Of a DNA stretch of 64,000 nt, positions 29,212-39,565 are shown piece by piece. Position 1 is the first letter of the stretch, and each line of letters opens with the position of its first letter. Where the stretch lies: NCBI GenBank assembly GCA_937625935.1, contig OW569388.1, positions 310,001-374,000 on the forward strand, given 5' to 3'. The stretch is from Tetramitus jugosus (Eukaryota > Heterolobosea > Eutetramitea > Acrasida > Vahlkampfiidae). The translations under genes and the position numbers were made by a program. The notes beneath the pieces were generated by a model, which saw only the letters and a program-made list of their open reading frames with translations, had not been told where the DNA came from and made no database searches.

Positions 29212-32200
29212 ATGTTGTATGGTACAACATCAACGGCATCAAAGGAAAAGTCACAGATGTCGTTGCTATGATGGAGGCGGAGGAGATAGATATACTCATG
29301 CTGCAAGAGGCCACGGGAATTGACGATGGGTGGTACAAGAAGATAAGCCGAATGCTCAGTAGAATCAAGTGTGTGTTGATTTGTGACTCACCCAATGTTC
29401 AACTGGCAATCATAGTGCGGACAACAAGAGTGCCAACATATGGACTACTACACAGTGAGGAACGTCTCCAAGTGATCAGAGTAGTAGTTGATAATACTGT
29501 GGTAACACTCGCCAACCACTACGGACCGCACGAAAAAGACTCGGAGCACTACGAAAGAATCAAGGATACGATTAGTGGTTTCGCTGTTGAAGGGAAGTTC
29601 TTGATCGGAGGTGATCACAATGCAGTAGCCAAGGCGGAAGACAGAACAGCAAGAAGAGTTGACTGTAACACCGCGCTACTAGTAGCGTCGATGTCACAAA
29701 ATAACCTAATGGATGTAAACGATGCATTAGGCGTTGAAAGATATCACACATTCTATAGAAAGGGAACATCGTCTCGCATAGATAGTGTGTGGTGTAACAG
29801 AGCGGCGCTGGATATAGTGAGTGAAGTGAAGATGTTCACTAGGAATGGGGTAAACAGTGACCATGTTCCCACCCTCCTGTCATTGAGATGCGAACCGCAG
29901 GTCGCTACTGTTGACGAAAGGGTGTCATATATGTTCCCGAAGAACAAAAAGGAACAGAGGTGGATACTATACGGCCAAAGTGTAGTGAATGAGTTGGAGA
30001 GTCGCAATGTCGAGAACATAAAAGATGTGGACAGGCAATGCGATGCGATTACAACCACACTACTGAAGCACGCACAGTCGTTCCGCAAAACTGACAGTTC
30101 TAAAATTTGGAGGCACAACAGAGCAGTTCGTAGGCTTCTACAACGTAGGGCCATACTAATGAAATTTTTGGAAGAGCATGTGTGGAGTTCGAAGCTTGAA
30201 GCGCTGTGCATGAATTGTGAAGGTGGTGCATCTAGATCGGACAAAGTGTTGGAAACTCTCTGTCAAGTTAACAAAGTTCTACACCATACCAGAGCCATGA
30301 ATGCTGGGAAAAAGTTTCGGAAGTGGGAATGGGTGGCAAGAACTGCGGAATTCAGCGACCCTTCCAAGTTCTTCTCGGCGGCCTCAGCTAAAAAGAGTTG
30401 CAGAATCAGATTGGCAAGAGTCACTAAGGAGGGAATGGAACATACTGACCCAGTCACTGTAGGAGAGGTGGCTGCCAAGTATTTCGAACAAGCTTTCAAA
30501 AGAGAGGAGGCTGACATGGGGTTCCTGAGGAATTTGGAATATCATGGTGACAAAAGAAAGATGCGGGAAGCATTCGTCCCATTTGTGACGGAGGAAGTGG
30601 TAACTGCAGTAAAATGGCTGCGAAACAGGAAATGTCCAGGAGCAGATGGACTGCACAATGAAATGTTCAAACTGCCTCGGACTAAGAAAAGAGACTACAA
30701 TTTTGCGTTGGCCGAAATCCTGTGTGGGTTCTTCAACAATGTGACTTCCAGTGGGTGCTTCCCTAAGGCGTGGAAAGAGTGTATCATCATCCGTGCCTAC
30801 AAGAAAGGGGATGTGACCAACCCGGAGAATTACCGGCCGATTTGTCTGCTGAGTTCATTGTCCAAACTGTATACCAAGCTGCTTAATATGAGAGTTTCTA
30901 AAGCCGCAGAGGTAAGTGGAGTGTTCACCAACGTGCAAGGTGGAGGGAGGAAATTCCGTGATATTAGAGAGAAACTCTCGATTATCAGAGGGGTGATTGA
31001 CTCGGCCAACCGGCATGACAAACAACTGTATCTGTTGTTAACCGACATCTCTAAAGCCTTCGATTCGGTGCCACATAATGCAATCGAAGCGGTGTATAGG
31101 TTCTTTGGTTTCCCGGAAGGAATTGTAAGACTTGTGAGTGGAATGGTTAGAGACAATTTTGCGCGAGTGCTCACGTCATCCTTGTCACGGAGGTTCCACA
31201 TAGGTAAGGGAACGAGACAGGGTGATTCCCTCTCACCAACAACATATGTGCTGGTACATCAAACAGTGCTGATGTATGTTAACAAAAGAATGGATGGATA
31301 CAGGGCTATGTCACAAAGGCTGTGGAATGCTGCATATGTAGATGACTGCAACTTGTTCGCTGAGTCCAGAGCAGACATAGAAAGAGCTACAGAAGCGATG
31401 TCCTCAGTTCTCGGATCACTTAGGATGACCATGCATCCTGACAAGCTGGAACTGTATGTGAGAAAGTCGGAAGACGACAATTGTCATGACATAGCGGTGA
31501 ATGATAATTTGGTAAAAGCGCGAAATCGGAGAGAAGTGTTCAGAGCTCTAGGTCTGTTCACCAATCTTCAGGGTGATACTAAGAAGCAGCGTGAGCAAGC
31601 TTGGCAGAAGGCTCAAAGGGTGGTTGTCAGGCTGAAGTTGATGAAACTGACATCTAGACAAGTGAGCAGAGTTGTCAACACTTGCATTCACCCGATATTC
31701 ACATATGCCTCTGAGTTCACAGACTGGTCAGCAGAATGGTTTGATAAAGTAAATTTGCTGGGCAGAAGTCTAGTGAGGCATGGATCTACTGCTATGCCGC
31801 GATTTCCAGTGGATCTTCTCTCAGTAGGAGACGAAAAGGGGTTGATGGGCTTGAGGGACATCGAGGAGACCATCGCGACCCGTACTTCGTGGTTCGTGTA
31901 CTCGATGATAATTGAGGGACACCGAGGCTAGACAACTGTTTCTTGGCACGCTTGAGGAAATCAAGCAAACACAAACATTCCAAAATGAGAATGTATTCCA
32001 GTCAAGAAACAGGCTTGAATTTGTCAAGCACTCCTTCCTCAAGTGGTGTGCATGCAGAATGCACAAACATGAAATACGTGTCACCAAAACTAATCCCTAC
32101 TGTGATAGTTGTTGGTTGGCCAGGTATGTACCAAGTGCAATTCTCAAGAAGCTCTACAAGGCAGGTATCACAAGCCGTGAGCAACTAATGGTGGACGATC

Positions 32201-33021
32201 ACCCACTGTGTCTGAAGGAATTTAAGCATATTTTTCCCTCCTGCAAGGTCGGAGCAATGTCGTTTGAGGTGCTGAAAGTGTTAATATCCCAAATGAGTGG
32301 GTGTGGATGCGAAGGGAAGAGGTCTATCGAAGGTGCAGAACCGGACTTGTACAAAGGAAATCTGCATGTGGAAAGTAGATCGCATCTACAGTCGCTGTTT
32401 GATCAAGAAAGAAGTGCAAGAATTGGTGAAGACGAGCGATGTTGGCTACAGAGGGCAGCAAATAACAGTGGTGCAGATTTTAGCTTCCTCAAATACCCCC
32501 ATGGTATAGACAGGAAGCTGGAATGGTTTCATGCACAGGTACGCAGTGGAACACTCCACACAGCAGAAGTTGTACGGTATCTATACAACACTGGTGAGGA
32601 ACAGATCATGTGCAGCTGGTGTCAGAGTGAGCCCGAAAGTGTGCTACATTGTTTGATCAGGTGTCCAAGGGCCATTATGATTAGAAGGCAATTGGCTGTG
32701 AAAGTGGGGCATGAGCTCAAGAGTATGGGAATCCCGGACTCTGCCTACGCCGATGTTTGGTTTGATGAGGTGCGACTGAAGGAAGGAAAGGTTGTGAGGC
32801 AACCAATCAAAAAGTCTAGCCGTGAACTGCTGCAAGGAATGATGGGCATAGAAACGGACGCCATCATGGAGGTCGCTGAGGGTCTTATGTCTGGAGGAAT
32901 GAAGAAGCCATTGGCACAGAAGAAAGCCAAAACTTATGTGAATAGTGTCAAGAGGAGATGTCTTAAGACGCTCCACCACCTGTTCACTACGACGAAGGAT
33001 AAATGTAATCAACGGCAATGA
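29205..33021 (+). pseudogene. LINE ORF2: endonuclease and reverse transcriptase, one frame break
   Basis: The main frame (29205-31931, 908 residues) has an EEP endonuclease at 1-230 (WYNINGIKGK, LQEATG, FLIGGDHN, SDHVP) and a reverse transcriptase at about 420-770. RT motifs are CPGADGLHNEMF, YKKGDVTNPENYRPI, LLLTDISKAFDSVP, KGTRQGDSLSP and the catalytic AAYVDDCNLF. A second frame (31912-33021, 369 residues) carries on from the same place, with only a 20-nt overlap, and ends with a CCHC-like knuckle CSWCQSEPESVLHCLIRCPRA. One base must be dropped between 31912 and 31931 to fuse them into a protein of about 1270 residues. All visible catalytic residues are intact. The family looks like a tRNA-associated or Jockey/L1-type LINE; a clade call needs a tree. 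Confidence 0.9.
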
Positions 33022-33064
33022 CGCTCTCCGAGAATCATTGCCTACCAACTGGTAACTAACCAGG

Positions 33065-33087
33065 GCCTACGCTCTTCGAGCGTAGGC
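33065..33087 (+). other. LINE 3' UTR hairpin
   Basis: Perfect 10-bp stem gcctacgctc/gagcgtaggc with loop ttc, 49 bp before the poly(A). A 5-bp hairpin ctggt/accag precedes it. Such 3' structures are commonly where LINE reverse transcriptase recognises its template. Confidence 0.75.
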
Positions 33088-33152
33088 AAGTGAATAAGCA
33101 AGACAATAAAAAGAGCAACCGAAATGGTTGTATTTAAAAAAAAAAAAAAAAA

Positions 33153-34127
33153 TTTGGAAAAAAACAACGATGAAAAAACGAACACACACCCCTGTTGTTC
33201 GCGAGTATGAGAATCCACGCTATGCTGTGTGGACCACAGCACCAAGAGGAACTGCTCCAAGCAAGGAGGTCATCATCACTGGAAAGTGTGATGACTCTCC
33301 CAAGGCTGCCTTGGCCAAGAAGATTGGCTTGGATTTTGGTGATTTGCTCACCAGGGTCCAAGTCATCAAGAAGGGCCCCAAGAGGTTTGTTGCGTGGGTA
33401 ACTGTTGTTGATGACAACATTTACCCATTTGTTGAATCCTTCAACCGCAACAAGAAGATGAGTGGCTGCAAGGCAGCACTCAAGCACAACGTAGATGGTG
33501 CCAAGAAGGTCGTCCTCCACGGAGTTAAAGGTAAGACTGAGGACGACATAAAGGCCATGCTTGGCACAACAAAGGTCAAGAACGTGCTCAAGAAGCACGA
33601 CACCGCCTTTGTTGTGATGGAGTCCGAAACGTATGCCGAAGCTTTGCTTCGGAACGTTCAATCCATGCCAGTGGAGGTGGAAGCAAAACGCTTCCTTCCA
33701 CGCCCACGTGATCCGGTCAAGGCTGTCAGCAAGAGGCTGACCAAGATGTACCAAGAGCTCCTGGTTGTGGTGGACGACCTGATCCTCGAGCTAGTATTGA
33801 ACACCTCCGAGGTGTTCAAGAAAGTCAAGAAAGAGATTGCTGCCCGAGCAATCATGGTGGACCGTGCAAGAAGCACAACCACCGAAGAAGATCCAGTTGA
33901 GTTGGATCTCAGTAACTCTGACTGTGAGTTACAGAGTCCCCAACTCAACGAACACAAGAAGCGATCAGCACGTGTCACCGTTGGTGACACTGCTGCCAAC
34001 AAGATCCCGGCCAGGTTGGCCAGTATCAAGTCAGCTACAATTGAGAGCAGGCAAGCCTGCTCTCACGCAAAAGAAAAATAAAAGTTCCGCAACGTGGTGC
34101 GTGAGCACCACCCGAGTAAAAATTTGT
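33153..34127 (+). mobile_element. ORF1-only LINE-related element
   Basis: It begins immediately after the poly(A) of the preceding LINE with the same 5' leader (tttggaaaaaaac) and contains one intact ORF1. It has no endonuclease or RT. About 12 bp after the stop lies a hairpin (gtggtgc-gtga-gcaccac, 34094-34111), then cgagtaaaaattt. It may be a non-autonomous 'half-LINE', or an element whose ORF2 was lost when the downstream DNA transposon region arrived. The right boundary is uncertain. Confidence 0.65.
33170..34081 (+). CDS. LINE ORF1 homologue, intact
   Basis: 303 residues from the ATG at 33170; an in-frame upstream ATG at 33128 lies in the previous element's tail. It matches the ORF1 at 27852 block by block: YENPRYAVWTTAPRG, KEVIITGKCDDSPKAALAKK, LLTRVQVIKKGPKRFVAWV, IYPFVESFNRNKKMSG and KVVLHGVKGKTEDDIKAMLG. 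A helical, probably coiled-coil stretch (LVVVDDLILELVLNTSEVFK) and an acidic then basic tail follow. Codons look more GC-rich than in the neighbouring LINE, which suggests a different subfamily. Probably an RNA-binding protein of the element. Confidence 0.8.
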   Translation: MKKRTHTPVVREYENPRYAVWTTAPRGTAPSKEVIITGKCDDSPKAALAKKIGLDFGDLLTRVQVIKKGPKRFVAWVTVVDDNIYPFVESFNRNKKMSGCKAALKHNVDGAKKVVLHGVKGKTEDDIKAMLGTTKVKNVLKKHDTAFVVMESETYAEALLRNVQSMPVEVEAKRFLPRPRDPVKAVSKRLTKMYQELLVVVDDLILELVLNTSEVFKKVKKEIAARAIMVDRARSTTTEEDPVELDLSNSDCELQSPQLNEHKKRSARVTVGDTAANKIPARLASIKSATIESRQACSHAKEK

Positions 34128-34205
34128 CCACCAACATTTGGAAGTTGACACGATAGATGAACCGTCGACTTTTTTTTTCTCCCGTGTCGTTCTCACTTAC
34201 GATTC

Positions 34206-34238
34206 GACTTTTAAAAGTTGGCACGTCAAATACAAAAA
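34206..34238 (+). repeat. Candidate left terminal inverted repeat
   Basis: GACTTTTAAAAGT plus about 20 further bases, partly matching in inverted orientation the right end at 38636-38667; 20 of the first 24 positions agree, then a shared ATACAAA after a 2-nt gap. Confidence 0.55.
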
Positions 34239-34294
34239 AAAAATGGGTCCAAAAAGAAAAACAAAAAGAAATTGTTTTACCTTGTCATAATCTT

Positions 34295-35636
34295 TTATTG
34301 ATGACGAGCAATTTTGGCAGGAGGTTCCACTTCGTCGTCGTCTACATTATCTTCGATAACCTCCTCACTTGAACCTTTCTTCTCAAGGCGCTCCTTGTGA
34401 AAGTCTGCCAATGTCTTACCCAAAGCTTTCGTGATGGAAGCATCATTCGCACCAATGAAGAAGTTGAATGACTTTCGGACACAAGCGCAAATGTTGTTTA
34501 CCAATTGACGATCCAATCTAATCCTATCTGTGCCTGTATATCCAGGACGACTGTAAGACACGTTTACCAAATCCAACTGGCAATCGGAGGCGACAATTTC
34601 CAAGAAGGCCTTGAGAACCACATTCGGTTGGGAAAGACTCAACTTGTGGTGTTGCTCGGGAGTTGTTTTGTAAAACTTGTTGTTGAACTTGAACCCAGTT
34701 TCAAAGTTCAGTGACTGGCACTTTTTTTCCCTGAGTCACTTCAGCCATCTTTTCTATCACTGTCTTTTGGGTCTTCATGAACCATGCTTCAAAGACCTTC
34801 AAGTTCTCCAGTCTCTCCAGAGCTTCAACCAATCTTCTTTGTGCATCCTTGCCTCGTTCAAATTCTTCCACCGGTACCGTGACAAACCCACTATCTTGTG
34901 TAGGAGGCACCTGATCTGATTGACGCAATTGAGGTTCTTGCGTTTGAGTAAGAACCACTGGTGGAGGAGCGATGGTTTGGGAGCTCCCTCTGACATCGAA
35001 GAATTCATCCACATGCTTAAAGCGCTCCCTATCCTCATTAGAACTACTCTTGGTGAATTCATCTTGGTCTACAATGAGAACTTTATCCCAACCGACGACA
35101 GAACCAACGCATACCGGCTCTGTCTCCTCTGGAAGATAAAAATCTGAGGCGAACTGAGCATTAATGAAAATGATGGAGACAGTCACTTTGTCCTCCTGAG
35201 TGCTGGGGATGTCACCGCAGATATTTGCACTTCCAAAATGCGCTCCATCTGCGCACAGCAGCTCGACACGACTACCGTCTTGCAAGAGTGATGGCTTGAA
35301 TTTTGTCAGGTTAGTAGTACCTGATGAGGAAGTTGCCCCTTTCTTTGTGTTGGCAGATGGTTCGACAGGTAGTTGTCTTACAAAAGGTAGACACTCTACC
35401 TTGTACTCCTTGAGTTTCTTGGCCAAATCGTCATACGAGAGTCCAGTAAACTTTTTTTCATTCTTGTTTTTTTGTATTACTTTGTCCTTTGAGGACAGCC
35501 ATACATACAGCAGTTGTTTTTTGGACAGTTTGCTGTAGTTGTTGTTGGAGTCCTGTGACAAGAAGGTGATGAGAGCTAAACGATCTGCGGACGAAAACTT
35601 CTCCACATGAAGAGTTTTGTATGTTCTAGTGCTCAT
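34295..35636 (-). pseudogene. Transposon accessory protein, BEN-like C-terminus
   Basis: The first frame (35636 to 34701, 311 residues from ATG) begins MSTRTYKTLHVEKFSS. It has a Lys-rich segment, an ordered middle (KVTVSIIFINAQFASDFYLP) and a coiled-coil-like stretch (VEEFERGKDAQRRLVEALER). At the run of seven A (minus strand; 34722-34728) the frame must shift by one base to continue as CQSLNFETGFKFNN and then LVNVSYSRPGYTGTDRIRLD and QLVNNICACVRKSFNFF, ending at 34295. The spacing of this last part (variable loop, then RLDRQLVNNI and a helix) resembles a BEN domain, a DNA-binding fold. The joined product would be about 450 residues. It is transcribed divergently from the transposase. The BEN assignment is tentative. 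Confidence 0.6.
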
Positions 35637-35759
35637 GTTTGTTCAATTTAAGTGTGTTTCGTCTTCAAGACAAAGCTCCGACTTCAGCCGCTCGTGGATA
35701 CAATAAATCACAATTCTCAAAGTTTCTCACTCAAAAAACCTACAAGCACGTCCATTTAT
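35637..35759. promoter_or_regulatory. Bidirectional promoter region of the transposon
   Basis: 123 bp separate the start codons of the two divergent transposon genes, so both promoters must lie here or inside the genes. No specific site is recognisable. Confidence 0.45.
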
Positions 35760-38390
35760 ATGAAATATCGAACGACAAGAACAAGAACTAGGCGACAAGT
35801 GTTGTTGAACATGTTGGAAAATCCAACATATAGCTTTGTTGATCATCAATATGATTGTTGCTCCTCAACAGTCCAAACAACACCCAACACTCCACTGATC
35901 ACCACTGCCGTGCCCTCTATCCAATGCCAAACAACTGATTTTGGTGGTAGTGAACCAATGCTTGGTGATGAAGAGTTCATCGAAGCCAAACTCTCGTCCG
36001 TTGATGTAGAAGACTTGGCTCAAGCTCGACCCGTGCTCGAGATGCAAGAATCAAGGTCAGTCATCGGAGATGATTACACCAATGGAATCTCCACGATTCA
36101 TAGTGATGATCCACTATGGGATCAAAAGGTGTGTCTATATCTTCCCATTTCTTTGTATACTGCTTACACTTTGATTTTGTATCTCATGGTCCAACTCAAT
36201 CTGAGCAAGTCAGGTTTGGAAAAGTTGTTGACCTTCCTCCAGGCGTTTCTTCCCAAGAACAATGCTCTAGTGACATCCAAGCACAAGTTTTTCAAGTGCC
36301 TTGCTCACCACTCAAGAATGAACAAGATTTACTTTTGTCGCGAGCACAATTTTGTGACGGGCAACAGTGTTTGCAAGCACAATAGGAATTGTGCCATGGA
36401 GTATTTCCTTTGGAACAATCCGGTCCAGCAGTTTGTTGACAGAATGAAAGTGGACAAAGGGTTTTACACTCTCGCCCAGCACTATCGCCTGAGGCATTGT
36501 AAATCATCTGATATGATTAGTGATGTTTATGACGGTGAAGTTTACAAGAGAATTGCTGCTCCTGTGACAAAAACCAGAGGGGGCTACTCCTTTCTGGTGA
36601 ATTATGACGGTGCCACAAAGTGGAAGAGCAGTCTCGTTACTGCCATTCCCATTTTCATGGTGTGCAACGAGCTGCCTTTCAACGAGAGGATGAAGATTGA
36701 AAATGTCATCTTCTGTGGCGTGTGGTTTGGCAAGAACAAGCCAACATCGAACATTTTGTTCTCGGTGCTAGCAACTGAATTGAAGGAGGCTGATCAAGGT
36801 ATTAGAGGGCAGGATGCACACGGTAAAGAAGAGTTGTTCCGGCTCCGATGTATCAACTCTTGTTGCGGTCTACCGGCTAAAGCAGGTTTGTTCATGCAAC
36901 AACAACACGGTGGAAGGGGCGCCTGTGGATTTTGCAATCACTCTGGTTGCACTATTGATAAGAGGTTTTGTTATCCTCTGTTGAGACGATTCCAAGATTT
37001 TGTGTTTGATCACTCCCTGAGAACAGAGACTCAAGTGAAAGAAGTGTACAACAAGTATCGAACACTACTCAGTGAAGGAGTGGCTTGGTCTGATCTACCA
37101 GTCATCAATGGACACACTGTGGGAATGGACAAGTTTTGGAAGTATTGATATTATGCATTTGCTGGAGGGAGTATTCTCCTTGTTGATGAAGCTTTGGACA
37201 GAATCCAAGGTATGTGACGTTTCATTGTTTACACTCATTCTCCAAGGCACATACTCTTTGTTGACAATCATTCTTCATGGCACTCATGCAGTATAACGAC
37301 AGATTGGGAGCAAGAGTGAGCAAGCAGATGTGGGAGTCATTCGATCAATTGCTCCTGCAGCAACAGCTTCCATCTGTGTTTCGACGAAATCTCAGATCAA
37401 TCATCAAGCATCATCGATATTTTAAAGCATCAGAGTGTCTTGTGTTCATGCTCTATACATCGAGACTTACAAAACACTTGTTTCCAGCAAACACTCCCTA
37501 TTTTGACCACCACATGATTCTGGTCAATGCTCTGTATGACCTGCTTCAACCTGAACTGTCAACGCAACAATTGGATAAAGTACAAATGGAGCTGACACAT
37601 TATGTGACTCAGTTCCAGGAAGTGTATGGTGATCGGTATGTTACCTTAAATGTTCATCTTCTTACCCATTTGGTTGACTGTGTGAAGAGGCATGGACCTC
37701 TCTGGTGCTACACAGCATTCCCGTTTGAGAGTTTTAACCGAGTGATTCTTCGATCCATCCACGGAACGTATCGAGTGGATCAAGGTATTTGCGAGGCTAT
37801 TCCCTTGTTGCAGCATCTCGAAGATCGCTTGAACTGCATGACACACAAAGGAACGATGAAAGTGTTACATGCAATGAGTGTAAGTAGTATGTTGTTGTCA
37901 CTTTGTTCAATGAACTCAACCAATTCTTACTTACCCTTGTAGAAGAGACGATTCGGGTCTCGCTCTGATGGTGTTCGGCTGGACGGGGTGCATGTGTTTG
38001 GAAGAGTGAAGAAAAAGGAGGAGGGCTACTACAAGTACATGAGAAAAGACTGGTATTCAATTGATGCGCTGCATGATGTAAGACAAAGGTCGTACAATAA
38101 CTCCACTGTAAGGTTAAGAGATGGAAGGTATGTTGACTTGGTGTAGCTGTTTCATTTATTCTTGATCATCTAACTGTCATTGTTAAAGAGTTGTTCAAGT
38201 GGTGGGCATTCAAGTGAAAAAGCAGGAGGGAGTGTGCATCTCATTCAAGGTTTTGATGAATCAAGTGTTTCAAGGTCTTGAGCATTGCCGAGTATCGGCT
38301 ATCGAAACTCCAGTGATTGTGTTTTGGAAGCAAGAGAAGGTGATTGGTTGTGTGGATTTGTTGCCCTGGCATGGAGCATTGCTGCGCTAG
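35760..38390 (+). pseudogene. tnp2/Transposase_21-like transposase, spliced, one frame break
   Basis: Start ATG at 35760. Exons 35760-37209, 37292-37879, 37943-38127 and 38189-38390, with three GT-AG introns of 82, 63 and 61 nt, all frame-consistent. One extra T in the run 37134-37137 breaks exon 1, just before FGSIDIMHLLEG. Motifs of the family: a Cys/His cluster (CREHNF, CKHNRNC), LVNYDGATKWKSS (first Asp), NVIFCGVWFGKNKPTSN, CCGLPAKAGLF with ACGFCNHSGC, DIMHLLEG (second Asp), then HLLTHLVDCVKRHGPLWCY and FPFESFNR (candidate Glu). The tail after the catalytic core (about 130 residues) is unassigned. This is a DDE-type cut-and-paste enzyme of the CACTA/KDZ lineage. The joined protein would be about 805 residues. 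Confidence 0.8.
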
Positions 38391-38635
38391 TTTAAGTGGT
38401 AGGCGGAGAAGAGGTCACGAGACACTTCAAAGACTTTGTTAATTTTCGATAAAAGAAAAGTTGATACTACCTTTGTTTTATTTGCTCCAAGGTTGCATGT
38501 TGTTCCGTTCATGTTAAGGAAAGTGGAAGGGGAGAACATTGCTTCATTGTTCGAAAAGTTCATACCTCGAAGATCAACCTTTCAATTTTCGACAGTGAAC
38601 ACTGCAAAGAAAACTAAAAAACTTATGTGTCCACT

Positions 38636-38667
38636 TTGTATTGTTGAGGGGTCGACTTTTAAAAGTC
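38636..38667 (-). repeat. Candidate right terminal inverted repeat
   Basis: Inverted partner of the repeat at 34206. The flanking bases do not show an obvious target-site duplication. Confidence 0.55.
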
Positions 38668-39290
38668 ATGTGGAGCTCCAACTGGGAAAATCAGAAAAAC
38701 GACCGTAAAAGTTGGTGGTCTTCTGGAGAGATTATCAGTCAAGAAAATTGCAGCAGGAAGGCAAACAGCTTATGCAGTTGCTGAAGATGGATTCTTGTAT
38801 GCTTGGGGTGACAATTCATTCGGTCAACTCGGAATCAATTCAACAATTCCAATGTCAACAACGCCTGTGAGAGTCATTGGAATTCAAAACATCACCGTGC
38901 TTTCAGCAAGTGTTTGGTCAGACAGTGTTCAAGTCACAACAAGTGATGGATTGAGTTATGCTTGGGGAAACAATGCCAACAAGCACTTGAGTTTGGAAAC
39001 AACAATGTCCAAAGTGCTGTTTCCTCATCCAACTTTCAGATTCGAGAATCAAACAAGTTTCATTGTTTCATTTTCATCAGGAAGTGCTCATTCATTGATG
39101 ATTTACAATGGAACATATTGTTTTGGAATTCTTTCAGATGATGAGAATGCTTGTTCAAGGAGAGGAGCATGTGTTGGGCCAGATGAATGCTTGTGTGATG
39201 AAGGATATTTGGGCAATGATTGCAGCACCAATATCTGCTTCGGAAAACACCACACTGACCCGAGAGTCTGCTCGAGTCACGGAGCATGTG
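38668..39290 (+). pseudogene. RCC1/EGF gene fragment
   Basis: Reads as RCC1 blades (LLERLSVKKIAAGRQTAYAV, GFLYAWGDNSFGQLGINS, GLSYAWGNNANKHLS) and then EGF-like modules (CSRRGACVGPDECLCDEGYL, CFGKHH ... VCSSHGACVAK). It has no start codon: the 5' part is missing where the DNA transposon ends. The second EGF module is cut where LINE-like sequence begins (about 39291). The layout matches the C-terminal part of the 999-residue protein at 13580, of which it is a paralogue. The 5' part of this gene is not elsewhere in the window. Confidence 0.8.
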
Positions 39291-39476
39291 TCGCCAAAAT
39301 TTTTATTCGGGCATTTGTTGTATTAAAAAAAAAAAGGAATATTTGGACAGCTCAGCTGCACCCAAGCGTCGTGCAATTTCCCAAGACAGGTGGTAGTCCA
39401 TGACATGAAGAACATGTCAGTGGGCGACATCAAGAAGCTACTGGGACCTGAGAACCCGCGGCTGACGAAAATCTGA
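39291..39476 (+). mobile_element. LINE remnants: 3' tail joined to a 5' fragment
   Basis: Positions 39291-39335 end gttgtatt followed by 11 A, resembling the 3' end of the full LINE (ggttgtattt + A-run). Directly after comes ggaatatttgga (39336-39347), the same 5' motif as at 27824. The next frame then contains RQVVVHDMKNMSVGDIKKLL, which lines up with the ORF1 blocks KLVVHKIEGKTKLEIAKMI and KVVLHGVKGKTEDDIKAML, before a stop at 39474-39476. The first 150 codons of ORF1 are missing. Confidence 0.65.
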
Positions 39477-39565
39477 ACAGGAATAGAACCAAAAACGGAT
39501 AAAGCGACAACCAGTAACAAATTGTTGATAAGAGGTGTTGAAACAAAATAGAAGATATCAAGCGT

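Larger units (their letters stand above)
27824..33152 (+). mobile_element. LINE (non-LTR retrotransposon), near full length
   Basis: A 5.3-kb element from the 5' motif ggaatatttgg (27824) to a run of 17 A (33136-33152). It carries ORF1 and an ORF2 with an apurinic-type endonuclease and a reverse transcriptase; the ORF1 stop and the ORF2 start overlap (ccATGtTGA, 29205-29211). Each ORF has one one-base frame break, so this copy is probably inactive unless the breaks are sequencing errors. The 3' UTR has two hairpins, one of 10 bp. It is placed just upstream of a tRNA gene and points away from it. Confidence 0.93.
34206..38667 (+). mobile_element. tnp2-type DNA transposon with divergent accessory gene
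   Basis: 4.46 kb bounded by imperfect inverted ends. Both ends read GACTTTTAAAAGT inward (34206-34218 and the complement of 38655-38667), followed by a partly matching stretch ending ATACAAA (about 33 nt with a 2-nt gap). Inside, a spliced transposase gene (plus strand) and an accessory gene (minus strand) diverge from a 123-bp region. The core is itself palindromic, so the exact termini and the target duplication are not settled. Both genes have one one-base frame break in a homopolymer. It interrupts or abuts an RCC1/EGF gene remnant on its right. Confidence 0.7.

Noticed and set aside
34715-34740. Programmed -1 ribosomal frameshift at GGGAAAAAAAG in the accessory transposon gene
   Set aside because: A -1 slip leads to a stop within a few codons; the continuation is in the +1 frame, which fits one extra A better.
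34128-38718. CCACCAAC at 34128 and GTTGGTGG at 38711 as transposon ends
   Set aside because: Only 8 bp match, and the frame of the RCC1 remnant seems to continue left of 38711. The GACTTTTAAAAGT ends match over a longer stretch.
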